A DNA stretch of 36,754 bases from CAIQQQ01 sp040399685 (GTDB lineage: Bacteria; Pseudomonadota; Alphaproteobacteria; Acetobacterales; Acetobacteraceae). The notes under the pieces were generated by a model, which was not told the origin of the DNA, ran no database searches, and saw nothing but the letters and a program-made list of their open reading frames with translations. The stretch's first letter is position 1; the number at the start of each line of letters is the position of its first letter. The stretch covers positions 1 through 36,754 of the forward strand of contig JBBART010000031.1 of assembly GCA_040399685.1 (NCBI GenBank), read 5' to 3'. Shown here one piece after another: positions 26,165 to 35,630 of this stretch. The translations under genes and the position numbers were made by a program.

Positions 26165-27361
26165 TCATCGGCCGTAGATGATCGAGAAGCACTTGCCCGC
26201 AACGTCCGAGGTGTAGTGGGCGTGCCGCGCATCCGCGACCTGACGCTCCCCGCATTCGCCACGCACCTGCCGCACGCATTCGATCTGATGCGCCCAGCCC
26301 TGCATGTAGGTTTCCGACAGATGCCCACCGCCAGTGTTCACCGGCTGCCGCTGCCCCGGACCGATACCCTGCTCGCGCAGGAATTTCCCCGCATCGCCAA
26401 CATCGCAATAGCCGTAACCCTCCAGAGCCAGCGGCACATGCACGGAGAAGCTGTCGTAGACCTGGAGGACATCCATGTCCTTCGGCCCCAGCCCGGACAG
26501 CGCATAGGACTGCGCCGCCGCCGCCTGCTGCGCCGGAAGATAGAAATCGTCGATGCGCGGCTCCAGGCTGGTGGCGCCGCGATTGAGGTCGAAGCGGCCG
26601 ATCCCCTCGATGAAGACCGGCCGGTCCGTCATGCGTTTTGCGCGCTCCGCCTCGGCGATGATGATCGCCACGCCGCCGTCGTTGATGAGGCAATAGTCGA
26701 ACAGATGCAGCGGCTCACAGACCAAGGGGGACGCCATGTAGTCCTCGATCGAGATGCGCTTGCGCATGATCGCGTTTGGATTCATCGAGGACCAGCCGCG
26801 CTGCGCGACCGCAACCTCGCCCATCTCCCTCTCGGTGAAGCCGCGCGCATGCTTGTAGCTTTGCAGCGTAAGGGCATAGAGCGCGCCCTGCGAGGTCATG
26901 CCCCAAGGGGAGTGGTAGACGTAGGAGAGAAAGGCGCTGCCGCCCATCGCCTCCGGACCGCCATACTGGGTGCCCACGCTGCGCTGGTCATTGCCATAGA
27001 CGAGCGCCACCACCTCGGCATACCCCGCCTCGATCGCCATGACCGCCTGCGCCACGGCCAGAACGGCATCGGCCTGGCAACCCCAACGCGGGTTGATGCC
27101 TGTCAGCTCCCCCATGCGCTCATAGGCGGTGGTTGGTCCCGCGATCAGGCCGTCCACTTCGTCGCGTGAGATGCCGGCGTCTTTCAGCGCGTTGTTGAAA
27201 GCACGAATCCCATAGCCGTAGGAATCGGCCGGCTGCTCGCCATTGCGACAGCGGGCCCAGTCGCCCACCCAGTCGGTGTGGCCGATGCCGACCACCGCTG
27301 CCGCGCGTTTGTTGCGCGGGCTTGGATGCTTGAGGGCATAGTCAGGCTGTACATGGTTCAT
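26165..27361 (-). CDS. Thiolase-like acyl-CoA C-C cleaving enzyme (SCPx/BbsB type)
   Basis: This is a 398-residue member of the thiolase superfamily, of the DUF35-associated group. Recognisable blocks are AAVVGIGHTDW at the N terminus, ALKDAGISRDEVDGLIAG, a mid-domain CLINDGGVAIIIAEAERAK, DVLQVYDSFSVHVPLALE and the C-terminal VNTGGGHLSETYMQGWAHQ, where a catalytic His would lie. Cys95 (PRWGCQADAV) is near the usual position of the nucleophilic Cys, but the flanking residues are not canonical, so true thiolysis versus retro-aldol cleavage is open. The ATG overlaps the stop of the CoA-transferase as ATGA. With the DUF35 protein it probably cleaves a beta-oxo- or beta-hydroxyacyl-CoA. Confidence 0.82.
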   Translation of the reverse strand: MNHVQPDYALKHPSPRNKRAAAVVGIGHTDWVGDWARCRNGEQPADSYGYGIRAFNNALKDAGISRDEVDGLIAGPTTAYERMGELTGINPRWGCQADAVLAVAQAVMAIEAGYAEVVALVYGNDQRSVGTQYGGPEAMGGSAFLSYVYHSPWGMTSQGALYALTLQSYKHARGFTEREMGEVAVAQRGWSSMNPNAIMRKRISIEDYMASPLVCEPLHLFDYCLINDGGVAIIIAEAERAKRMTDRPVFIEGIGRFDLNRGATSLEPRIDDFYLPAQQAAAAQSYALSGLGPKDMDVLQVYDSFSVHVPLALEGYGYCDVGDAGKFLREQGIGPGQRQPVNTGGGHLSETYMQGWAHQIECVRQVRGECGERQVADARHAHYTSDVAGKCFSIIYGR

Positions 27362-28578
27362 GCTAAGATCTTCCTCTCCGCGAGAGCCGCGATTTCTTCG
27401 TGCTTCATGCCCAGCAGGCCGCTGAGAATCTCTTCTGTGTGTTCCCCGAAAAGCGGAGGACGTGCGAGTTCGACCCGCTCACCGTCGATGCGGAAGGGCG
27501 GCGAGGTGAAGAGCGCGGGCCCCATTTCCGGATGGTCCAGATGCTGCCAGTAGTCCCGCGTGGCGAGTTGCGGGTCGTCCTCCACCAGGTCGCGGGACGA
27601 GGCGACGCGCGCCGCAGGCACCCCGGCGTTCTGCAGGATGCCGGCTGCCTCCGTGGCGAAGCGGCCTGCGCACCAGGCGCCGACCGCGACCTCCAGCTCA
27701 TCGCGCGCGAGCAGGCGGCCGGCAGCGGCGCGAAGATCGGCCCGCCCGGCCAGATCCTGCCGCCCGATGGCCACGGCCAGCGCGTGCCATTCGCCATCGG
27801 CCTCCACGGCAACGGCGCACCAGTCATCCTCGCCCTGGCACCGGAAGACGTTATGCGGAGCATCACAGCGCGAGCGGTTGCCTGGGTGCTCGGGCTCGGC
27901 ATTGGCCCGCGAGGCTTCGAAGAGCGACGCCCCCACGAAATTGGCGGTCGACTCGACCTGACTGAGGTCGATCTTCATGCCCCGCCTTGTGTGGCGCCGA
28001 TGGCGGAGTGCGGCCAGCACGGCGAAGGCCGCGTGGTAGGGGTTGGCCGCGTGGTCGGGGTAGTGCGTGCCGGGGCCGAGCGGCTTCTCGCCATTGCCGT
28101 AGCCCGTCATCCACATCATGCCGGTGACGGCGGCGATCGTCATGCCCACGCCGAGCAGGTTGGAGAGCGGCCCCGCCTCGCCATACATCGGCATGGAGAG
28201 GTAGATGATGTCGGGCTTCACGGCGCGCACCTCGTCATAGGTGAGGCCGAGCCGTTCCATCGCACCGGGGCCGAAATTGTTGCTCACCACATCGGACTGC
28301 GCGATGAGATCCAGCACGATCGCATGGCCCTCCGGGCTCTTCAGATCGAGCGAGATCGACTTCTTGCCCGTATTGCGCGAGGCGAAGTAGCCGCTGCGAT
28401 TGGTGCCGGGGATGCCGTCCCGGAACGGCCCGCCACGGCGCACCGGGTCGGGCCGTGACATGCTCTCGATCTTGAGAACCTCCGCGCCGAGGTCGGAAAA
28501 CACCTTGGTGCCGAAGGGCCCCGCGCCCGCCCAGGTCAGGTCGGTAAAGCGGATGCCTTTGAGGAAGTCGGGTTTCAT
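27358..28578 (-). CDS. Family III CoA-transferase (CaiB/BaiF), catalytic subunit type
   Basis: This is a 406-residue CaiB/BaiF enzyme that moves CoA between carboxylates. Family blocks are LTWAGAGPFGTKVFSDLGAE, GKKSISLDLKSPEG, SDVVSNNFGPGAMERLGL and GMKIDLSQVE. The nucleophilic Asp is present as Asp175 (HYPDHAANPYHA), close to the usual position near 170. AGGAGG lies eight bases upstream of the ATG and 12 bases separate it from the previous CoA-transferase gene. Because that neighbour lacks the Asp, the two probably form a heterodimer in which this subunit is the catalytic one, as in BbsEF. Confidence 0.88.
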   Translation of the reverse strand: MKPDFLKGIRFTDLTWAGAGPFGTKVFSDLGAEVLKIESMSRPDPVRRGGPFRDGIPGTNRSGYFASRNTGKKSISLDLKSPEGHAIVLDLIAQSDVVSNNFGPGAMERLGLTYDEVRAVKPDIIYLSMPMYGEAGPLSNLLGVGMTIAAVTGMMWMTGYGNGEKPLGPGTHYPDHAANPYHAAFAVLAALRHRRHTRRGMKIDLSQVESTANFVGASLFEASRANAEPEHPGNRSRCDAPHNVFRCQGEDDWCAVAVEADGEWHALAVAIGRQDLAGRADLRAAAGRLLARDELEVAVGAWCAGRFATEAAGILQNAGVPAARVASSRDLVEDDPQLATRDYWQHLDHPEMGPALFTSPPFRIDGERVELARPPLFGEHTEEILSGLLGMKHEEIAALAERKILA

Positions 28579-28590
28579 GGCTTCTGCCTC

Positions 28591-29718
28591 CTAGATCGTG
28601 TTCTGCCCGAGGGCGGGGGCGGGCGAGACCGACCAGACCGGTTCCGAGAGCTTGTAAGGCGCACCAGGGAAGCGCGCGCCGCCCTCGCCCATCGGCACGA
28701 AGTAGTCGCGCCAGGCGAGTTGCTCGTCGTCGAGCACATCGCGCAGCCGGGCGACGGGGGCCATGACGATGCGGCGCTTCAGCGCGTTCTCGATCAGTTC
28801 CTTGCGGGTGAAGTCCCGGGCGAAGGCCTCGAAGATCGGCTGGAACTCCGCGCGCGCCTCGGGCGTGGAGCGATAGGGGCGGCTGAGCCACTTCTTGTCG
28901 CTGAACAACGTGAAGGAGGGATGGTTCGCTTCGTCCATCCAGGCCATCAGCGACGTCCAGGAGACGCCGGTGGTGGGTGGCGAGGCGAGAAAGACATGGC
29001 CATCTCGGCAAGCGTAGATGTTCTCGCTCGCATCTCGTGTCCCCTCGCCCGCCCGGTGCGAGACGCGACGCTCCAGATCCCAGACCTGGATGGCGTTCTG
29101 CAAAGAATGCACAATGCATTCATGGGCGGAGATGTCGATGATGTGGCCACGGCCGTGCGTTTCCGCATCGAGCAGCGAAACAGCGATCACGACGCCCGCA
29201 TAGACCGAGCAGATCATCGCGGATTGCCCGCCCGGCAGGCGCAACGGCGGCTCGTCGCCGCGACCGGTCATCCACGCAAGGCCACCGGCCGCCTGGAGCG
29301 TCAGGTCCGACGCCGGTACGTTCTCCAACGGGCCGCCCAGCCCATAGGGCGAGACGAACGCGATCACGGATATCGGGTTCAGCCCGCGCAACCAGGGAAT
29401 GTCCGTGGCGCTGAGTGGCCCGCCACGTTCCAGCACCACGATCTCGGCTTCACGGACGAGGTCGGCAAGGCGGGCGCGCCCCACATCTGTCGCCAGGTCG
29501 AGCACCAGGCTCTGCTTGCTGGCGTTGAAGAAGGCGAAGGCCTCTGCCCCGCCGGGACGTGCAGCCGTGTCGCGCACACGGTCGGGCAGGCCGCCGGGCG
29601 GTTCGATCCGGGTCACCTCGGCGCCGAGATCGGCGAAGAGGCGCGTCGCGTAGCGACCGAGATCATGCGTCATATCAAGGATGCGAACACCCGAGTAGGG
29701 GCGGAACAGATCTGTCAT
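28591..29718 (-). CDS. Family III CoA-transferase (CaiB/BaiF) paralogue lacking the catalytic Asp
   Basis: This 375-residue CaiB/BaiF homologue of near-normal length contains SGVRILDMTHDLGRYATRLF, NASKQSLVLDLATDVGR, VVLERGGPLSATDI, SPYGLGGPLENVPASDLTLQ and RGHIIDISAHECI. Ungapped comparison with the next gene over the following helix puts Ser167 (LPGGQSAMICSVY) where the nucleophilic Asp should be. It is therefore probably not active alone but a structural or substrate-binding partner, the arrangement reported for benzylsuccinate CoA-transferase. The ATG has GGAG seven bases upstream. It starts 186 bases after the binding-protein stop, a gap that holds a regulator remnant. Confidence 0.82.
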   Translation of the reverse strand: MTDLFRPYSGVRILDMTHDLGRYATRLFADLGAEVTRIEPPGGLPDRVRDTAARPGGAEAFAFFNASKQSLVLDLATDVGRARLADLVREAEIVVLERGGPLSATDIPWLRGLNPISVIAFVSPYGLGGPLENVPASDLTLQAAGGLAWMTGRGDEPPLRLPGGQSAMICSVYAGVVIAVSLLDAETHGRGHIIDISAHECIVHSLQNAIQVWDLERRVSHRAGEGTRDASENIYACRDGHVFLASPPTTGVSWTSLMAWMDEANHPSFTLFSDKKWLSRPYRSTPEARAEFQPIFEAFARDFTRKELIENALKRRIVMAPVARLRDVLDDEQLAWRDYFVPMGEGGARFPGAPYKLSEPVWSVSPAPALGQNTI

Positions 29719-29735
29719 ACGGCGGCTCCGTTGGC

Positions 29736-29894
29736 GTGGAGTGCTGGGATCGGAGGCAGGCGGCCGAGCTCCTGCGGGAGCGGATCATTGCGGAGGTATC
29801 CATCACGCCCGTCCGCGAGGTCCTGGTCGCGCACATCCAGAGCGGCTGGAACAATCTGCGAACCGACTTCGCCGACCGGACCGCTGCGCAATAG
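29736..29894 (+). pseudogene. Remnant of a GntR-family regulator
   Basis: A plus-strand frame in the gap reads AAELLRERIIAE, then VSITPVREVLV, then AHIQSGWNNLRTDFADRTA and a stop. The first two pieces match the GntR winged-helix (LRERIIAG...VSRTPVREAL) with about 20 residues missing between them, and the last resembles the C-terminal end of the FCD ligand domain. The product would be at most 52 residues (GTG at 29736). Its place, divergent to the CoA-transferase genes, is where such regulators usually sit. I infer a gene collapsed by two internal deletions. The match is by eye and short, so a chance resemblance is possible. Confidence 0.5.
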
Positions 29895-29904
29895 CACTAC
29901 CGTG

Positions 29905-31500
29905 TCAGCTCTTTTCCGGGGCAAGCCAGACATCGCGCAGATCCTGGTAGATCATGTGCGTGGGGGCCATTGACCAGCCCCGGACTCGACTGTTCATCAC
30001 AGCGATGCGCTGCCACCACAGGATTGGCACCGCATGCGCCTCGGCCATCGCACGCGCCTCGAACTGACGGACGATCTGCTTGCGTTTTGCCTTGTCGATC
30101 TCCTTGGCCTGCGCATCGAACAGGGCGTCCAGCTCCCGGTCGGTGGCGCGGGCGACCGCGATTTCCGCACGGTCAAAGGAGATGTACTTCACCAGCACAT
30201 TGGTCGGGTCATCGCTGAACTGGGTGAAGCTGTCGATCATGACCTCGAAATTGCCGCTGCCCTGGGCGGCGTACCAGGCGGCGAGTTCAACCTGCTGGTG
30301 CTCCGCGCGCACACCGATCTGGCGCAGCTGGTCCACGACGAAGATGCCCGCCGTGACGTAAGGCTGGTGGTTGCGGTTCATCAGCGTCAGGGTGAGGTTC
30401 TCGACGCCCGCTTCCTTCAGCAGACGCCGCGCCTCGGCGCGGTTGGCCGCCATGTTGCGACCATAGCCTGGCCATTTCTCCATCTCGGCCGGGGTGGCGG
30501 ACCATTCGCTGCCCGGCCGGACCATGCCGCCGACCTCGCCCAGCTGGGAGATGCGCTTCAGCGAGGCCGAACCACCCCAGCGATCCAGCGCCAGAGAGAG
30601 GGCGCGGCGGACCCGCGCGTCGTTGAAGGGCGGCTTCTCGTTGTTGATGGTCATGATCATGTGCAGCATCCAGCTGCTTTCCTGCACCCGCGCCTCGTCG
30701 CCCAGAGCGCGCACGATCAGGTCGCGTTCATTGGGCGTGAAGCCGCGGAATTCCGCCATGATCTGCCGTCCGGACAGCGCGTTCACCATGGCCGAGGGCG
30801 ACATGGTGATGGCACGGAAGCCGTCGAGATAGGGGCGCCCCTCGCGGAAATAACCATCGAAGCGCTGGCCCACCCAATGCGAGCCGGCAACATGCTCGAC
30901 GAAGCGGAAAGGGCCGGTACCCATGATGTTGCGGACCGGAAAATTCGGATCCTGCGCCAGCCGGGCCGCGCTGAAGATGGAGTTCCAGGGCGAGGCGAAG
31001 GTGTCGAGGATGGAGGCATCCACCTGCTTCATCCGGAAGACCACCGTCAGCGGATCGGGCGTCTCGATAGAAGCGATCTGCTCGAAGGCTGGTTGCCGGT
31101 TCGACGTCACGGGCGGCACGGGCGTCACCATACGCTGGTAGCTGGCCCGCACATCCTCGGAGGTGAGGATCGTGCCGTCATGGAAGCGCACGTTCGGGCG
31201 CAGGCGGAAGGTGTAGGTCAGCAGATCGGGGGCGATTTCCCAGCTCGTTGCGACGTCTCCCACGATGTTCGGATAATTGCCCGGTTCGTAGCAGAGCAGC
31301 GTGGAGTAATGCGGCGCGACGCGGTGCATCACGGCGAACGTGCTGGTCTGGTGCAGGTCGTAGGTCGGCGGCTCGGCGGCGACGGCAAAGGTCAGCGTGC
31401 CGCCGCGCTGCGGCGTGCCTTGCGCCAGGACCGCGTTGGGCAGGGCACCGAGGCCGAGAATGGTGAGCACCGCGCGCCGGGAAACATCTTGTCTGGTCAT
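29905..31500 (-). CDS. Peptide/opine-type ABC importer binding protein (SBP_bac_5)
   Basis: This is a 531-residue periplasmic binding protein of the DppA/OppA family. The N terminus has a Tat-like signal (SRRAVLTILGLGALP) with a likely cut after AVLA near residue 26. The mature start GGTLTFAVAAEPPTYDLHQT, the DLLTYTFRLRPNVRFHDG block, the EDVRASYQRM helix, GTGPFRFVEH and the DARVRRALSLALDR block are all family marks. GGGAG lies eight bases upstream of the ATG. The family binds peptides but also opines, nickel chelates and other acids; given the CoA-transferases downstream, a carboxylate or conjugate ligand is plausible. Confidence 0.92.
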   Translation of the reverse strand: MTRQDVSRRAVLTILGLGALPNAVLAQGTPQRGGTLTFAVAAEPPTYDLHQTSTFAVMHRVAPHYSTLLCYEPGNYPNIVGDVATSWEIAPDLLTYTFRLRPNVRFHDGTILTSEDVRASYQRMVTPVPPVTSNRQPAFEQIASIETPDPLTVVFRMKQVDASILDTFASPWNSIFSAARLAQDPNFPVRNIMGTGPFRFVEHVAGSHWVGQRFDGYFREGRPYLDGFRAITMSPSAMVNALSGRQIMAEFRGFTPNERDLIVRALGDEARVQESSWMLHMIMTINNEKPPFNDARVRRALSLALDRWGGSASLKRISQLGEVGGMVRPGSEWSATPAEMEKWPGYGRNMAANRAEARRLLKEAGVENLTLTLMNRNHQPYVTAGIFVVDQLRQIGVRAEHQQVELAAWYAAQGSGNFEVMIDSFTQFSDDPTNVLVKYISFDRAEIAVARATDRELDALFDAQAKEIDKAKRKQIVRQFEARAMAEAHAVPILWWQRIAVMNSRVRGWSMAPTHMIYQDLRDVWLAPEKS

Positions 31501-31533
31501 GATCGGACTCCCTCGGGTTTTTTTGTTTTTGAT

Positions 31534-32430
31534 TCAGCTGTGGAACTTGGGGTCGAACCAATCGCGCAGGGAATCGCCGAAGAGGTTGAAGGCGAAGACC
31601 GCAAGCGAAATGGCAAGGCCTGGGAACAGGATCATCCAGGGGGCTTCCCGGTAGAAATTCGAGCTGTCGCCCGCGAGCATCAGCCCCCAGGCTGGCTTTG
31701 GCTCGGAGACGCCCAGGCCCAGGAAGGACAGCGACGCCTCAAGGAGGATCGCCTGCGCCACATAGGCCGTCAGCAGGATCAGAAAGGGGGCGAGTACATT
31801 CGGCGCCATATGGCGCAGGATGATGTAGCCAGAGGAGTACCCCCCTGCTCGCGCCGCATCCATGTAGGGCATCGCGCGCACCGACAGCGCCGCCGCGCGG
31901 ATGACCCGCGCCGCCCGTGGGATGATGGGGATAGCGATGGCGAAGATCAGGTTGACGTCGATGCCGCCCACCGAGGTCTTGCCCATCACCGCCAGGACGA
32001 CCAGCGCGAGCACGATGATGGGGAAGGAGAGGATCACGTCCACGAAGCGCTGGATGACGAGATCCACCACGCCGCCGAAATAGGCCGAGGCGGTGCCGAG
32101 CAGCCCACCCAGCGTGCAGCCCAGGAAGGAGGAGAAGAAGCCGATGGTGAGCGCCGTGCGCGCGCCGTAGATGATGCGCGTCAGGATATCGCGGCCGAAG
32201 GCGTCGGTCCCGAAGGGGTGCGCCCAGGACGGTGGCTGCAGCATGGCGAGGAAGTCGATCGCCTCGGGGTCGTACGGGGCGATCACCGCAGCGAATATCG
32301 CGGCCGTCCCCATGGCCAGGATCACGAGCAGGCCCGCGGCGCCGAGCGGCTGCGCGACGATGAAGGCGAGCACGGGATTGCGGCGGCGCAGCGGAGCCGA
32401 GGCAGGCACCGCACGGACAGTGACGGACAT
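31534..32430 (-). CDS. Peptide-type ABC importer permease (DppC-like)
   Basis: This is a 298-residue inner-membrane permease. It has the DppC/OppC layout: an N-terminal helix (GAAGLLVILAMGTAAIFAAV), the periplasmic motif HPFGTDAFGRDILTRIIYGAR and the EAA loop YMDAARAGGYSSGYIILRH. It ends with LGDSLRDWFDPK-type family residues (FGDSLRDWFDPKFHS). GGGAGG lies upstream, 11 bases after the DppB-like stop. It forms the channel with that protein. Confidence 0.93.
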   Translation of the reverse strand: MSVTVRAVPASAPLRRRNPVLAFIVAQPLGAAGLLVILAMGTAAIFAAVIAPYDPEAIDFLAMLQPPSWAHPFGTDAFGRDILTRIIYGARTALTIGFFSSFLGCTLGGLLGTASAYFGGVVDLVIQRFVDVILSFPIIVLALVVLAVMGKTSVGGIDVNLIFAIAIPIIPRAARVIRAAALSVRAMPYMDAARAGGYSSGYIILRHMAPNVLAPFLILLTAYVAQAILLEASLSFLGLGVSEPKPAWGLMLAGDSSNFYREAPWMILFPGLAISLAVFAFNLFGDSLRDWFDPKFHS

Positions 32431-32441
32431 CGTTGCCTCCC

Positions 32442-33395
32442 TCAGCCGTATCGAACCCGGGGGTCGAGCACGCCGTAGAGCATGTCGATCACCAGGTTCA
32501 TGGAGACGAAGACCAGGGCCAGCAGCATCACCAGCGCCTGGATCAGCACGAAATCGTTGCGCGATATTGCCTCGACGAAGAGGCGGCCGATGCCATTGAG
32601 GTTGAACACCTGCTCGGTGACGACCAAACCGCCGACGAGGAAGGCGAATTCCAGGCCGATGACGGTGATGGCTGGCAACAGCGCGTTGCGCATCGCGTGA
32701 CGCGACACCACAAGCCGCTCAAAGACGCCCTTGGCGCGCGCGGTGCGGATGTAGTCTTCGCGCATCACCTCAACGATGGAGGAGCGCACCATCCGGGCCA
32801 CGACGGCAGCGTAGCGATAGCCCACGGCCAGCGCGGGCCATATCAGCTGCGCCATGTTCTGCAACGGGTCATCGAAGAACGAGGTGTATGTGACCGGCGG
32901 CGACCAGTGAAATACCGTCAGCAGCATGAGGATCGTCATCATGCCGAGCCAGAAGGAGGGCACGGCGAGGCCCGCAATGGTGAAGATGCGCACCACGTAG
33001 TCGACCCAGGTGTCGCGGAACAAAGCCGATATCGTTCCGAGCGGTATCGCGATGAGCACCGAGATGATCGCCGCCATGACCGCGACCTGCAGCGTCAGGC
33101 CGATGCGGGCGCCGATCTCCTCCTTCACGGGACGGCCGGTCCACATGGAATTGCCAAGGTCGAGGGTGACGAGCCCCTTCATCCATTCACCGAACTGCAC
33201 GGGCAAGGGCTGGTCCAGTCCAAGCCGCGCGCGCTCGCGGTGGAGGATCTCCTCGGTCACGTGGCCACCGTCGGCGCGCAGCTTGACCTCGACGATGTCG
33301 CCCGGAATGACCCGGAGCATGAAGAAGGTAAGAAACGCCACGCCGAGCAGCGTGGGCACCATCAGCGCGATGCGGCGGGCGGCGTAGCGGATCAT
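32442..33395 (-). CDS. Peptide-type ABC importer permease (DppB-like)
   Basis: This is a 317-residue permease. The frame is open to 33659, but the start at 33395 (MIRYAARRIALMVPTLLGV) has GAGGAGGAG upstream and begins exactly where DppB-type proteins do; the longer version would overlap the ATPase gene. Family marks are FFMLRVIPGDIVEVKL, the RIGLTLQVAVMAAIISVLIA helix, the EAA loop EVMREDYIRTARAKG and the C-terminal MLYGVLDPRVRYG. It is 13 bases after the ATPase stop. Confidence 0.93.
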   Translation of the reverse strand: MIRYAARRIALMVPTLLGVAFLTFFMLRVIPGDIVEVKLRADGGHVTEEILHRERARLGLDQPLPVQFGEWMKGLVTLDLGNSMWTGRPVKEEIGARIGLTLQVAVMAAIISVLIAIPLGTISALFRDTWVDYVVRIFTIAGLAVPSFWLGMMTILMLLTVFHWSPPVTYTSFFDDPLQNMAQLIWPALAVGYRYAAVVARMVRSSIVEVMREDYIRTARAKGVFERLVVSRHAMRNALLPAITVIGLEFAFLVGGLVVTEQVFNLNGIGRLFVEAISRNDFVLIQALVMLLALVFVSMNLVIDMLYGVLDPRVRYG

Positions 33396-33408
33396 TCTGC
33401 GCTCCTCC

Positions 33409-35457
<2,049 letters not shown>

Positions 35458-35530
35458 GACGTTCTCCTCCTTTTTTTATATTTTATACATTGCATTATCT
35501 TTCATGAGACGCAAGCGTGCAGGACATGGA
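35458..35530. promoter_or_regulatory. AT-rich promoter region of the importer/CoA-transferase operon
   Basis: The region between the ATPase start and a divergent gene start is AT-rich. On the minus strand TGTATAAAAT lies about 20 bases upstream of the ribosome-binding site and resembles an extended -10 element; no clear -35 is present (TTGCGT lies 21 bases upstream). It may also drive the interrupted plus-strand gene at 35531. Confidence 0.35.
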
Positions 35531-35599
35531 ATGGAACAGATGAAATTGTCGGATCTCGCCGGAAAATGCGTGCTGGTGAGAGGAGAGAGGTGGCCCTGG
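35531..35599 (+). pseudogene. 5' fragment of a possible short-chain dehydrogenase gene cut by an insertion sequence
   Basis: An ATG at 35531, with AGGA six bases upstream, opens MEQMKLSDLAGKCVLVRGER. The LAGKCVLV stretch is the first beta strand of many SDR enzymes (usually GKVALVTGG). After about 20 residues the frame enters an IS end at 35600. The rest of the gene is not in the window. The identification rests on very few residues, so it is tentative. SDR enzymes act as hydroxyacyl-CoA dehydrogenases next to BbsEF/BbsAB-type genes, which would fit. Confidence 0.35.
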
Positions 35600-35626
35600 T
35601 GTCAAACAGCGTCGAAAAGTTTCCAG
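35595..35626 (+). repeat. 32-base direct repeat, copy 1
   Basis: This is identical in sequence and orientation to 36697-36728. It includes the IS21-like tip plus the five preceding bases CCTGG, which may reflect target preference or that the element extends further. Confidence 0.9.
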
Positions 35627-35630
35627 ATTC
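35600..35630 (+). mobile_element. IS21-like end fragment, interrupted by the IS3 element
   Basis: Starting TGTCAAACAGCGTCG, this 31-base segment repeats the end seen at 36702 and then continues TTTCCAGATTC, as does the left-edge copy. Beyond about 35630 the sequence departs into what looks like the IS3 left end (TGGAGTGCGCCCCTGGG). Only the tip of the IS21-like element is left here. Confidence 0.5.

Noticed and set aside
27400..29973. Long plus-strand frames of 352 and 417 residues over the CoA-transferase genes
   Set aside because: They are antisense shadows. Only the short GntR-like piece at 29736-29894, outside the coding genes, shows family resemblance.
30034..32478. 814-residue plus-strand open frame
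   Set aside because: It is antisense across the binding protein and DppC-like permease; the His/Asp/Arg-rich composition without domains is typical of a shadow frame in GC-rich DNA.
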